Positions 12,652 to 20,846 of a stretch of 42,738 bases of DNA are shown here, one piece after another; position 1 is the stretch's first letter, and each line of letters starts with the position of its first letter. The DNA comes from a virus. The notes below the pieces were generated by a model, which saw nothing but the letters and a program-made list of their open reading frames with translations, was not told the origin of the DNA and searched no databases. The position numbers and the translations under genes were made by a program. Location: positions 1-42,738 of the IMG/VR virus record IMGVR_UViG_3300022074_000107. One strand, given 5' to 3'.

Positions 12652-13880
12652 AACACCAGGCACAACAATTACTTACTGAACAGGAGATTCATGGATGGAG
12701 ATTTGACGAAGCTGCTGCATGGCAACTTACATCTACTCTCTCACAAGAGCTTCGAGAGATTGAAGAGGCACTACGACGGCGACACCCTTACGTTGGAGGA
12801 GCAGAATTTACTCCGCGCCGAAATAATCGGACGCAAGGATATGCGGAGGGTGCACCCTTTACTCGACTAAAAGATCTTAATTGCACATCACGGGATCACA
12901 TTGCATGGATATTAACAACATTTTATGGCTGGAGTCCGACCCAGCTGACAGCTACTGGGAAGCCAGTCGTAGACGAAGTTATTCTGACCGAGATTGGATC
13001 AGAGATTTCTACGATGTTTGCGAGATGTTTGACGGTAACCAAAATGCTTGGTCTCCTGTCGAACGGCACGAACGCTTGGCTGAAGCTATGTACGAATGAC
13101 CGGCTACATCATCACTGCAGCGTTGCAACGAATACACACAGGTGCGCACATCGAAACCCAAACCTGGCGCAAGTACCTTCAGATGAAAGATTCAGAAAAC
13201 TATTCATTCCGTCAAAAGGCTTGGTCATGTGTGGCGCTGACCTATCTCACATTGAGCTTTCTATGCTATCTCACTATCTTGCTAGGTGGGACTCCGGAAG
13301 GTATGCGGACATCCTCCTCAACGGAGACATTCATCAAGTCAACGCTGACAAAGTAGGCGTCACAAGGTCACAGATTAAGGTAATTAGCTACGCTTTTCTG
13401 TATGGAGCTGGCGATGAAAAGATCGGACACAGCTATGACAAACAGTTATCTTCCGCGAAAGCGAAGAAGAAAGGCAAGGAAATCAGAGCCGCATATGTTG
13501 AGGCGATTGATGGACTCGGTGATCTCCTCGCTGCAACTAAAAAGGCTGCAGAGAGAGGGTACATTAGGTCTATCGATGGTAGAAAAATTGACCTGGATTC
13601 GCCGCATAAAGCGCTGAACTACCTGCTCCAGTCAGGAGCCGGAGTGGTCGCGAAGAGGTGGATGGTCATCAATAACAATCACATTAAACAACTAAACCTG
13701 TGCTGCTCTCAGCTTGCATTCGTGCACGATGAATTGCAGTTCGAGGTAGATCCAAATCATGCAAAAGACTTATGTTCATCCCTGGTACTCAGCGCTACAG
13801 AAGCTGGAGAGTACTACAACCTTCGCTGCAGAATCGATGCAGAAGCCACCACTGGAAACAACTGGAGTGAAACACACTAA
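12612..13880 (+). CDS. DNA polymerase, family A polymerase domain as a separate gene
   Basis: The 422-aa product starts MGPLPTLPEW; the frame is open to an ATG at 12546, but 12612 gives the smaller overlap and the homologous region starts there. It carries motif A (GADLSHIELS), the O helix (KVISYAFLYGAGDEKIG, with the Lys and Tyr of T7 K522/Y526) and motif C (FVHDELQFEV). It is the replicative polymerase. Compared with T7 gp5, the thumb loop that binds thioredoxin is about 40 residues shorter (between HPYVGG and GYAEGAPF), so the processivity mechanism may differ. Confidence 0.9.
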   Translation: MGPLPTLPEWVSLEHQAQQLLTEQEIHGWRFDEAAAWQLTSTLSQELREIEEALRRRHPYVGGAEFTPRRNNRTQGYAEGAPFTRLKDLNCTSRDHIAWILTTFYGWSPTQLTATGKPVVDEVILTEIGSEISTMFARCLTVTKMLGLLSNGTNAWLKLCTNDRLHHHCSVATNTHRCAHRNPNLAQVPSDERFRKLFIPSKGLVMCGADLSHIELSMLSHYLARWDSGRYADILLNGDIHQVNADKVGVTRSQIKVISYAFLYGAGDEKIGHSYDKQLSSAKAKKKGKEIRAAYVEAIDGLGDLLAATKKAAERGYIRSIDGRKIDLDSPHKALNYLLQSGAGVVAKRWMVINNNHIKQLNLCCSQLAFVHDELQFEVDPNHAKDLCSSLVLSATEAGEYYNLRCRIDAEATTGNNWSETH

Positions 13881-13996
13881 TGATCTACGGAAAGACAAAC
13901 GTTAAGGTTGCAAAACCTGCAAAGAAAACACGACAAGGCAATGGACGCAATAGCAAACCATCGCACGGGAGGAAGCTAAAGCGAGGACAAGGATGA
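13880..13996 (+). CDS. Small basic Gly/Lys-rich protein, 38 aa
   Basis: Reads MIYGKTNVKVAKPAKKTRQG and ends RKLKRGQG. ATG overlaps the polymerase TAA and its own TGA overlaps the exonuclease ATG (ATGA), so it is a true member of the replication operon. The strong positive charge suggests nucleic acid binding. Similar tiny basic genes lie between polymerase and exonuclease in related phages, with no assigned role. Confidence 0.6.
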   Translation: MIYGKTNVKVAKPAKKTRQGNGRNSKPSHGRKLKRGQG

Positions 13997-14754
13997 CTAA
14001 ACTCCTGATCGACGCTGACTATATTGTTTATAAGAGCTGTGCTGCTGCAGAGTTTGATATTGACTACGGCAATGATGTAATTGTTGTCGGCTCTAAATTT
14101 AGCGAGGCGTATGCCAACACTATTAAAGATATCAATCGTATTAAATCCGGTTTCTTTGATGCTGATGTCATTCTTTTCTTTAGTGATTCTATTAACTTTA
14201 GGAAACGTGTTGACCCAGCGTACAAAGGTCACCGCAACCGCAAGAAACCCTGTGGTTACAAGCGAGTAATTAACAAGCTCCACGATGACTATAAAGTAAT
14301 CATCATGCCTGAGCTTGAAGCAGATGACGCTATGGGTGTCTATGCAACATCGAATGATGACTGTATTATCTGCTCACCTGACAAGGATATGAAACAAATT
14401 CCTGGCCAGCTGTTCAACATGGATGAAGTGTTCACAATTACGCCAGCGGAAGGCTGGCAATGGTTCTTGATTCAAACACTGTCAGGTGACCAAACTGATG
14501 GTTATTCCGGTGCACCAGGGTTCGGTGTAAAAACTAGCGCAAAATTTTTTGCGGAGCATGGATACACCTGGAATAGTGTTACGGACGCATTTATTCAAAA
14601 AGGTCTCACAGAAGAGGATGCTTTGAAGAATGCAAGGCTTGCAAAGATCTTAACTGCTGAGGACTACAACAATGGACCTATCTTATGGTCTCCCACCGAT
14701 GCCTACGACAAAACTGACAATGGAGCAGGAGTTCAAGCTGAGGCGAATTGCTGA
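13993..14754 (+). CDS. 5'-3' exonuclease (T7 gp6-like, FEN family)
   Basis: The 253-aa product breaks down host DNA and removes primers or processes recombination ends. FEN-type metal sites are visible: LLIDADYIVY at the N-terminus, ELEADDAMG, SPDKDMKQIPG, and the helix-hairpin-helix with GDQTDGYSGAPGFGVKTS. The length is below T7 gp6 (300 aa). It overlaps the upstream basic gene by 4 bases and the next gene by 35. Confidence 0.9.
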   Translation: MTKLLIDADYIVYKSCAAAEFDIDYGNDVIVVGSKFSEAYANTIKDINRIKSGFFDADVILFFSDSINFRKRVDPAYKGHRNRKKPCGYKRVINKLHDDYKVIIMPELEADDAMGVYATSNDDCIICSPDKDMKQIPGQLFNMDEVFTITPAEGWQWFLIQTLSGDQTDGYSGAPGFGVKTSAKFFAEHGYTWNSVTDAFIQKGLTEEDALKNARLAKILTAEDYNNGPILWSPTDAYDKTDNGAGVQAEANC

Positions 14755-14932
14755 TCTGCTTGCTAGAGATGTCACAACTAAAGATGACATCATTCCCTTG
14801 TTCCTAGATATACAAAAGCACAACTTTATTTTGACCAACAATATTGGTCAATTGTTAGAAGCATGGACCATCCAGCCCACTACACCCGAGGATCTATCGA
14901 AGTCTGGGACTTCATCAGAGATCAAGGATTAA
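14720..14932 (+). CDS. Hypothetical helical protein, 70 aa
   Basis: Reads MEQEFKLRRIADLLARDVTT, then DDIIPLFLDIQKHNFILTNN, an all-helical pattern with hydrophobic heptads. The frame is open to 14672, but those codons overlap the exonuclease; ATG 14720 is the first with a purine-rich lead. It overlaps both neighbours. No family is recognised. Confidence 0.55.
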   Translation: MEQEFKLRRIADLLARDVTTKDDIIPLFLDIQKHNFILTNNIGQLLEAWTIQPTTPEDLSKSGTSSEIKD

Positions 14933-15162
14933 ATTATCACCGCGGCAATGCTATTAAATATATTTGCAGAGCCGGTTACAAAAGCGTTGCTACGGAAACG
15001 CAGGACATCAAAAAGGCTATCCACTATCTTAAAAATGAACTCGAATATCTCGAATCACTGTCGGAGTCAGTCGCTGTCGGATCAAGCAATACAGTTCCGC
15101 TCAGCTTATGGAATCCAGAACTCTCCGGAGAACCGGACTATGCAACTGGATTTGATCGCTGA
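14863..15162 (+). CDS. DUF3310 protein, 99 aa
   Basis: The N-terminal two thirds match DUF3310 (SaV-like): HYTRGSIEVWDFIRDQGLN, GNAIKYICRAGYK, and DIKKAIHYLKNELE. These phage proteins are linked with nucleotide metabolism, which fits its place between the exonuclease and the MazG-like gene, but the reaction is not established. The C-terminal third is unrelated low-conservation sequence read in a frame overlapping the MazG gene by 128 bases. Confidence 0.82.
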   Translation: MDHPAHYTRGSIEVWDFIRDQGLNYHRGNAIKYICRAGYKSVATETQDIKKAIHYLKNELEYLESLSESVAVGSSNTVPLSLWNPELSGEPDYATGFDR

Positions 15163-15421
15163 GGAATACAGTGAACTTTGTTACGCTCGTGGCAATGAAG
15201 GCTACGAAGAAGAACTAAAAGAGTTAGCAGATTTGGTGTATGTCTGCTTTCAATATGCAGAGAACATGGAGTGGGATCTTGAAGAAGCCATGCACCGTGT
15301 TCACAAATCCAACATGTCAAAGCTTGGTTTGGACGGTACACCCATTCGCCGTAAGGACGGCAAGATCCTGAAAGGACCTAACTATCAACCACCTTCACTC
15401 ACTGATCTAGTAAACAAATGA
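15035..15421 (+). CDS. mazG: MazG-like nucleotide pyrophosphohydrolase, 128 aa
   Basis: All-alpha NTP pyrophosphohydrolase fold: an N-terminal helix (QAIQFRSAYG), the metal-binding DLIAEEYSEL (ExxE type) and EELKELADLVYVCF (EELxxxxD). The enzyme hydrolyses (d)NTPs to monophosphates and may lower alarmone or non-canonical nucleotide levels in infected cells. The open frame starts at 14948, but the ATG at 15035 gives the family-like N-terminus. The long overlap with DUF3310 shows compaction. Confidence 0.8.
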   Translation: MNSNISNHCRSQSLSDQAIQFRSAYGIQNSPENRTMQLDLIAEEYSELCYARGNEGYEEELKELADLVYVCFQYAENMEWDLEEAMHRVHKSNMSKLGLDGTPIRRKDGKILKGPNYQPPSLTDLVNK

Positions 15422-15573
15422 CACCCGCTGAACTGAAAGAAAACCTTATCAAGCAATATAACGAAGTCGTCACCTCCCTCAAGGTATTGGAGGGTGCTAT
15501 TGCTGCCTGTGATGCATTGCTGAACGAAGAAACCACTGAAGAAGTAACGACTGAAGAAACCACAAATGGCTGA
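15418..15573 (+). CDS. Small coiled acidic protein, 51 aa
   Basis: Reads MTPAELKENLIKQYNEVVTS, a helix with heptads, then a Thr/Glu-rich tail (NEETTEEVTTEE). ATGA overlap with the MazG stop and an 8-base overlap with RNR alpha place it in the operon. No family is recognised; it could be a small interaction module. Confidence 0.55.
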   Translation: MTPAELKENLIKQYNEVVTSLKVLEGAIAACDALLNEETTEEVTTEETTNG

Positions 15574-16942
15574 GCTGATCTCTAGAACTGGACGTGTGCA
15601 AAGTTGGATTGATGATCCGACTGGACGTTTACCCGTGTCGTGCACGGTATTTGTAGTTGACAATGAAATGGAGGGACCAAATGGAATCGAAGCAAGTTGG
15701 AGATTTGCTTCCCACGCTCTCAGAAATGGTGCAGGAGTTGCAGTACATCTATCGCGACTCGATCCCAAGGGATACGAGAGACCGTCAGGTGTCGTTGCGT
15801 CTGGTCCTGTTTCATTTGGGAGAATCCTATCAGCTCTTAACGAAACTCTCCGAAGAGGAGGCAAGTACAAGAACGGAGCGATAGTTCTCCATCTTGATGC
15901 TAATCATCCTGATGTAGATGAGTTCATTACCGCTCCGCGAGAAGTGCTCCCATGGGTAAAGCGTTGTGTGAATATCACTCAAGAGTGGTGGGATGATATG
16001 GATGTTATCACGAGACAAAAATTACTGAAAGCTATTAAAGCTGGTGATATCTGGCTGAACAAAGTTAAGTATGAAGGAAACAAAAGAATCCGTGGAAACG
16101 TATGCCTTGAAGTGTACCTGCCATCCAGAGGGACTTGTCTACTACAGCACGTTAATCTTGGAGCAACTGCATTCGACCAAATCCCTGCTGCTTTCATGCA
16201 AGGGATGTCGGAACTTTGTGAACTCCATTCAAAGACAGGTGTTGGAGAGACTGGAGAATACCTCCCTTCAGAAACAGATCGACAGGTTGGACTTGGAGTG
16301 TTGGGTCTCGCAAACCTCTTGCGAAAGTACAGTGTCACCTACGAACAGTTTGGAAGAGCACTTAAGCAGTTCTTGGCAGGAGTAGAAAAAGCTACTGTTG
16401 CTTTTACCTTGGTAAAGAAGATTAACCAAGGCATCCAGGACGCTGCTGGTATTGCACGTCGCTACAACATGGTGCGAGCCTTTGCAATCGCTCCTACAGC
16501 GTCTTGTAGCTACCGCTCTAAGGACTCTGACGGCTACACCTGTACGCCGGAGATTGCTCCACCAATTGCACGAACTGTTGACCGTGACTCCGGTACTTTT
16601 GGTGTTGAAACATATAACTATGGCGATGTTGAAATCGCTAGTGAAGTTGGTTGGGAAAACTATAAAGCTGTCGCTGACGGCATTATGGAACTCTACCGAC
16701 GCAGTGGACTTCTACACGGTTACTCGTTCAATTGGTGGTCTGACATGGCTGTCATGGATAACGAGTTCATCGAAGAGTGGCTCCGGTCTCCACAAACATC
16801 GCTGTATTACAGCTTGCAGGTGATGGGTGATGTTCAAGATAAATCAAATGCTTATGCTGCTTTGAATGAAAACGAAGTCGATGATTACTTGAGCAGCCTA
16901 CTAGAGCCTGAGAAAGAACCACAATGTGACTGTGCAGAATGA
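15566..16942 (+). CDS. Ribonucleotide reductase alpha subunit (compact class I)
   Basis: The 458-aa product reduces ribonucleotides to deoxyribonucleotides for phage DNA synthesis. The redox and radical cysteines are in place: LPVSCTV near residue 27, the finger-loop GNVCLEVYLPS (N-x-C-x-E), GTCLLQHVNLGA, and a C-terminal CDC at 454-456. The APTASCSY segment is the substrate phosphate loop. It lacks the N-terminal ATP cone and is far shorter than host alphas (about 760 aa). Such compact cyanopodovirus enzymes were once called class II. The adjacent beta gene shows this one is class I, as re-annotated for Syn5. Confidence 0.88.
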   Translation: MAELISRTGRVQSWIDDPTGRLPVSCTVFVVDNEMEGPNGIEASWRFASHALRNGAGVAVHLSRLDPKGYERPSGVVASGPVSFGRILSALNETLRRGGKYKNGAIVLHLDANHPDVDEFITAPREVLPWVKRCVNITQEWWDDMDVITRQKLLKAIKAGDIWLNKVKYEGNKRIRGNVCLEVYLPSRGTCLLQHVNLGATAFDQIPAAFMQGMSELCELHSKTGVGETGEYLPSETDRQVGLGVLGLANLLRKYSVTYEQFGRALKQFLAGVEKATVAFTLVKKINQGIQDAAGIARRYNMVRAFAIAPTASCSYRSKDSDGYTCTPEIAPPIARTVDRDSGTFGVETYNYGDVEIASEVGWENYKAVADGIMELYRRSGLLHGYSFNWWSDMAVMDNEFIEEWLRSPQTSLYYSLQVMGDVQDKSNAYAALNENEVDDYLSSLLEPEKEPQCDCAE

Positions 16943-17655
16943 ACCCTTATCAAAAACTAATGGCGCGTAAGCGCAAATGGACACCAGTTAAACCTACAGC
17001 TGGTGTCTGCAAGGAAGGTGCGGAGGAAGCTATCTATCGCGCTCTTGCATTAAGGCATATGGAATTACCTGTCGGAGATTTTATTACCGATGCTCTATCC
17101 ACTGACATACCAGAAGTCTCAAGAGAGATACTCATCCACAATGTACGGGATGAAGAGAACCACGACCTGGCACTCGGTTTCATTGCCGATGCTTACGGCG
17201 TTGATGAAAAAGCTGAGAAGGAAGCGATGGCGCTACGAAAGGCGTGGGTGTCGCATCCAGATCACACGGTACTCAAAGCAATGGTTGCCGAGCGTGCGAT
17301 TTTCTTCGTACTACTCCCATTCTTTCGATTTAATGGTGACGCTGCAATGCGTACAACCTCTGCGGACATAAGTAGAGATGAGCAGATACATGTGGCGACT
17401 AATAGCCTTGTGTGTGCTGAGCTTGGACTCGTTCCTTCTCAGTCCCTGGATAAGTTACGCAAGGCAACTATTAACTGGGTGATGCAACCGCTGTCCGCTA
17501 CAGCAACCGATAAATATTTGAATAAAAAATTTTGGTTGGATTCCAGTGACCGGCTGATGTATGAAGGTAAAGCACCTGAACTATCTGCCACTAAGTCTGC
17601 TCGGATGCCAGCATTCTTTGAGCATTCTAATGTCAACCTCCCACAATATGCTTAA
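16939..17655 (+). CDS. Ribonucleotide reductase beta subunit (ferritin-like)
   Basis: The 238-aa product is a ferritin-like four-helix metal protein that generates the radical for RNR alpha. Ligands: EGAEEAIYR, then DEENH (ExxH), MVAERAIFF, and SRDEQIH (ExxH). At the place of the E. coli radical Tyr (ligand Glu plus 7) there is Leu in EENHDLAL, so a different cofactor or radical chemistry is likely. It is short for NrdB (about 320-375 aa). It overlaps RNR alpha by 4 bases (ATGA), supporting a working pair. Confidence 0.8.
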   Translation: MNPYQKLMARKRKWTPVKPTAGVCKEGAEEAIYRALALRHMELPVGDFITDALSTDIPEVSREILIHNVRDEENHDLALGFIADAYGVDEKAEKEAMALRKAWVSHPDHTVLKAMVAERAIFFVLLPFFRFNGDAAMRTTSADISRDEQIHVATNSLVCAELGLVPSQSLDKLRKATINWVMQPLSATATDKYLNKKFWLDSSDRLMYEGKAPELSATKSARMPAFFEHSNVNLPQYA

Positions 17656-17821
17656 TCTTCTAGAGACTGTTGGCCTGCAATCACAGCAGGTCCTTGAGTC
17701 TTTAGATCAAACTTTTCCACCTGTTAACCCCACACCTGACATGGCGATTGAACAGATCATGTATCGAGCTGGTCAACGTCATGTTGTGGAGTGGATCAAA
17801 CAACAAATGGAGCAAGAATAA
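17648..17821 (+). CDS. Small protein, 57 aa
   Basis: Reads MLNLLETVGLQSQQVLESLD and ends in a helix IMYRAGQRHVVEWIKQQMEQ. The conserved-looking MYRAGQRxVVExI segment occurs in small proteins before the portal in related podoviruses; no function is known to me. Start overlaps the RNR beta stop; an ATG at 17630 is an alternative. Its TAA shares a base with the next ATG. Confidence 0.6.
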   Translation: MLNLLETVGLQSQQVLESLDQTFPPVNPTPDMAIEQIMYRAGQRHVVEWIKQQMEQE

Positions 17822-18069
17822 TGTGCTTTTTACAACCTAAGGCACCTAAGCCACCGCCGCCGCCGCCCCCACTTCCTCCTGCACCAGCTCCACCACCGCC
17901 GCCCCCGAAGCCTGCACCTGCACCTAAGCAGGCACAGCCTGTAGGGTCACAGCCGGACTTGCGAGTAGGTGCACAGAAGAAAGCAGCTACACAAAAGAAT
18001 AGAGTTACATCTAATTCTCTGCGCAGCACACTGAATATTAGTGGCAGTGAGGGAGGATTGAACTCATGA
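17821..18069 (+). CDS. Proline-rich virion assembly protein (T7 gp7.3-like position)
   Basis: The 82-aa product begins MCFLQPKAPK followed by runs of 7 and 6 prolines broken by L and APA, then a basic stretch and the ending SLRSTLNISGSEGGLNS. Tail/assembly proteins like T7 gp7.3 end with a similar Ser-Leu-x-Gly-rich GGxNI-type tail and lie just before the portal, so I place it in that group. The polyproline runs would demand EF-P for translation. It overlaps the portal by 4 bases. Confidence 0.6.
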   Translation: MCFLQPKAPKPPPPPPPLPPAPAPPPPPPKPAPAPKQAQPVGSQPDLRVGAQKKAATQKNRVTSNSLRSTLNISGSEGGLNS

Positions 18070-19688
18070 GGGCAAGGCTACGATATAACGAACTACAGAG
18101 TGAACGTCAGCAGTTCCTTGACATCGCTCATGAATGTTCGCAGCTAACGCTGCCTTACCTAATCAAACGTCAAGACGATAATTCTCAGCATAAAAAGCTG
18201 ACTACGCCTTGGCAAAGTATTGGAGCCAAAGCAACAGTGACACTTGCATCTAAGCTGATGCTAGCTTTGCTGCCTCCACAGACAAGTTTCTTCAAACTAC
18301 AAATCAGAGATGATAAGTTGGGTGAGGAGATTGATCCACAGATTCGTAGTGAACTTGACCTGTCCTTCTCTAAGATGGAGAGGATGGTCATGGACTATAT
18401 TAATGCATCTAATGATCGTGTTGTAATTCACCAAGCCATCAAACACCTTGTTGTAGGTGGTAACTCTCTTATCTATATGGGTAAGGATGGTCTTAAGAAC
18501 TACCCACTAAATCGTTATGTAGTGGACCGCGATGGCAACGGTAATGTCATTGAGATTGTCACTAAGGAACTTATTAGTCGTAAACTGCTTGGCCTTCCTG
18601 AACCGTCTGATCACAAACCCAATGAGGTAAGTGCTGGTGGTGGTTTAAATGGCAGAACAGGAACGAACACATATGATGATGATTGTGAAGTATACACTCA
18701 CGTCAGACTAGACAAGAGCAACGGTCGCTGGACATGGTATCAAGAAGCTGAGGATAAGCAGCTGCCTGATAGCCGTGGTACATCGCCTAAAAATGCATCA
18801 CCTTGGCTGGTACTTAGATTCAATAATTTTGATGGTGAAGCCTACGGTCGTGGCCGTGTCGAAGAGTTTCTTGGTGACCTTAAGTCACTCGAAGGACTCT
18901 CTCAGGCACTCGTAGAAGGCTCTGCAGCCGCAGCTAAGGTTGTCTTCCTTGTCTCACCATCTAGCACACTAAAACCACAGTCTCTAGCGCAAGCTGGCAA
19001 CGGCGCAATCATTCAGGGTAGACCTGAAGATGTGCAGGTTGTACAGGTTGGTAAGACTGCTGATTTCAGGACTGCCTATGACTATGCTAATCAGCTGGGT
19101 CAACGCATTCTTGATGCATTCATGGTACTGAATGTCAGACAGTCTGAACGCACGACTGCAGAAGAGGTTCGCTTGACGCAACTAGAACTTGACAGCCAAC
19201 TTGCTGGATTGTTCAGCCTGCTAACAGTTGAGTTCCTCAAACCATATCTTGATCGTACGCTGATGGTACTGCAACGCAGTGGTCAGCTACCCAAACTACC
19301 CAAAGGCATTGTCCGACCACAGATCGTGGCTGGTGTTAATGCATTGGGTCGTGGTCAAGATAGAGAAGCACTGATTCAGTTCATCACAACCATTGCACAG
19401 ACAATGGGTCCAGAAGCTATTCAGAGGTTCATCAACCCTGATGAATACATTAAGCGTCTGGCTACTGCACAAGGTATTGATGTGTTGAACCTAGTCAAGA
19501 GTATGTCTGACATCCAGAATGAGATGCAAAAACAGCAGCAACAAGTTGCACAGCAAGAACTGCTTAAGCAAGCTGGTCAGTTTGCATCATCACCGATGTT
19601 GGATCCAAGTAAAAATCCACAAGCACAGGAGATGATAGATGGATTCACCCAAGGAGCCGCGCAAGCGGACCCGAACCCGGAAGGTTAA
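18066..19688 (+). CDS. Portal protein (head-tail connector, T7 gp8-like)
   Basis: The 540-aa product forms the dodecameric connector through which DNA is packaged and ejected. The N-terminal region (YNELQSERQQFLDIAHECSQ, then TLPYLI) and the ATVTLASKLMLALLPP and GLSQALVEGSAAAAKVVFLV segments are typical of T7-group head-to-tail connectors. The C-terminus is Gln-rich helix and acidic. Order after a gp7.3-like gene and before scaffold and capsid matches T7. Confidence 0.93.
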   Translation: MRARLRYNELQSERQQFLDIAHECSQLTLPYLIKRQDDNSQHKKLTTPWQSIGAKATVTLASKLMLALLPPQTSFFKLQIRDDKLGEEIDPQIRSELDLSFSKMERMVMDYINASNDRVVIHQAIKHLVVGGNSLIYMGKDGLKNYPLNRYVVDRDGNGNVIEIVTKELISRKLLGLPEPSDHKPNEVSAGGGLNGRTGTNTYDDDCEVYTHVRLDKSNGRWTWYQEAEDKQLPDSRGTSPKNASPWLVLRFNNFDGEAYGRGRVEEFLGDLKSLEGLSQALVEGSAAAAKVVFLVSPSSTLKPQSLAQAGNGAIIQGRPEDVQVVQVGKTADFRTAYDYANQLGQRILDAFMVLNVRQSERTTAEEVRLTQLELDSQLAGLFSLLTVEFLKPYLDRTLMVLQRSGQLPKLPKGIVRPQIVAGVNALGRGQDREALIQFITTIAQTMGPEAIQRFINPDEYIKRLATAQGIDVLNLVKSMSDIQNEMQKQQQQVAQQELLKQAGQFASSPMLDPSKNPQAQEMIDGFTQGAAQADPNPEG

Positions 19689-19857
19689 TCAGCCACCTAA
19701 TGAAAAGGTAGAGCTGACAGTAGAAGAACCTATTGCACCTGAAAATAAGTATGCACCTAAACCTAAGATCGGTGCAAATCGTCCGAAAAACATTGTCAAC
19801 ACTGTCGGACTTGGAAACCTAAAAGTAGATACAGTTAATGGCTACACTGACGTATGA
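19639..19857 (+). CDS. Hypothetical protein, 72 aa, overlapping the portal end
   Basis: Reads MDSPKEPRKRTRTRKVNQPP with a basic N-terminus and an acidic middle, ending VNGYTDV. It overlaps the portal by 50 bases and the scaffold start by 20, so it is tightly embedded. The composition suggests a disordered linker-like protein with nucleic acid or capsid affinity. Function unknown. Confidence 0.5.
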   Translation: MDSPKEPRKRTRTRKVNQPPNEKVELTVEEPIAPENKYAPKPKIGANRPKNIVNTVGLGNLKVDTVNGYTDV

Positions 19858-20605
19858 TCCCACTCCAGCTGATCAGCCTGAGTTTACTGAAGCAGAACAA
19901 GAAGCAATAGCAATTGGTGAAGCTGCTGCTAAGGAACAAGAAGCTGCATATGCTGGTAAGTTTAAAGATGCAGAAGAGCTTGAGAAAGCTTACATCGAAC
20001 TACAAAAGAAACTTGGAGAGTCCAATGAAAATGAGGAGCTGCGGGAGCAAGAAGAAACCCCCGAAGAAGAAGTAGAATCCAACCCTGCTATTGATCTGAT
20101 TACTGAAGCATCACAGTTGTATGCAGAAAATGGTGAGCTGACTCCTGAAGTGATGGAACAGTTCACCTCTATGTCTAGTACAGATCTGGTTAATGCATAC
20201 ATTGAGATGCAAGGAAACCTGCCACAAGCTGAGTCACCTGACCTTACTGAGGGTGAGGTGAATCAGATTCAGAACTCAGCAGGTGGTGAAGAAGGTTACA
20301 AACAACTGATGGCATGGTCTGGTGAGAACCTTGATCAAGCTGATATTGAAGCTTTCGATGCTTTGGTGGAATCAGGTAATGCACGACTCATTCGTCTTGC
20401 TGTATCTGGTCTCCGGTCAGAGATGGAGAAGGCAGTTGGATTTGACGGTGAGATGGTTACTGGTCGTGCACCTAATCAACCTGCTGACGTGTTCCGTAGT
20501 CAAGCGGAAGTTGTAAAAGCAATGAGTGATCCTAGGTATGACCGTGATCCTGCTTACCGTAATGATGTGTTCGAGAAACTATCACGTTCTGATATCGACT
20601 ACTAA
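19838..20605 (+). CDS. Capsid assembly scaffolding protein (T7 gp9-like)
   Basis: The 255-aa acidic, helix-rich protein has long Glu/Ala/Gln stretches and few aromatics, as expected for a scaffold. The C-terminal AEVVKAMSDPRYDRDPAYRN, then DVFEKLSRS, is a recognisable conserved scaffold ending in T7-like phages (VxxAMxDPxYxxDPAYRxDVxxKL). It drives prohead assembly and is expelled before packaging. Between portal and capsid, as in T7, though several genes and psbA intervene. Confidence 0.9.
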   Translation: MATLTYDPTPADQPEFTEAEQEAIAIGEAAAKEQEAAYAGKFKDAEELEKAYIELQKKLGESNENEELREQEETPEEEVESNPAIDLITEASQLYAENGELTPEVMEQFTSMSSTDLVNAYIEMQGNLPQAESPDLTEGEVNQIQNSAGGEEGYKQLMAWSGENLDQADIEAFDALVESGNARLIRLAVSGLRSEMEKAVGFDGEMVTGRAPNQPADVFRSQAEVVKAMSDPRYDRDPAYRNDVFEKLSRSDIDY

Positions 20606-20844
20606 TGTCTAAGAATGTAAGCCTGAAAATGGGCAAACATAAATCCCGTAGCGGTGGCCTGACTGCTGCGGGTCGTCGTAAGTACAACAGGGCGACTGGC
20701 TCAAACCTGAAAGCACCACAGCCTGGAGGAGGTCCACGTAAGCGGTCCTTCTGTGCAAGGTTTCGTGGAATGAAAGGACCTATGAAAAAACCTAACGGCA
20801 AGCCAACCCGTAAAGCATTGGCACTTCGCAGATGGAAATGTTAA
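20605..20844 (+). CDS. DUF6321-like basic phage protein, 79 aa
   Basis: The segment SRSGGLTAAGRRKYNRATGS followed by KRSFCARFRGMKGPM and KALALRRWKC is a pattern widespread in phages and algal viruses (DUF6321). Very basic, with a conserved Cys pair. It may bind nucleic acid within the capsid; unproven. Start overlaps the scaffold TAA (TAATG). Confidence 0.75.
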   Translation: MSKNVSLKMGKHKSRSGGLTAAGRRKYNRATGSNLKAPQPGGGPRKRSFCARFRGMKGPMKKPNGKPTRKALALRRWKC

Positions 20845-20846
20845 CC

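Noticed and set aside
15566-16942. Class II (cobalamin-dependent) RNR
   Set aside because: An adjacent ferritin-like beta gene overlaps it by 4 bases, and the C-terminal CxC and finger-loop fit class I.
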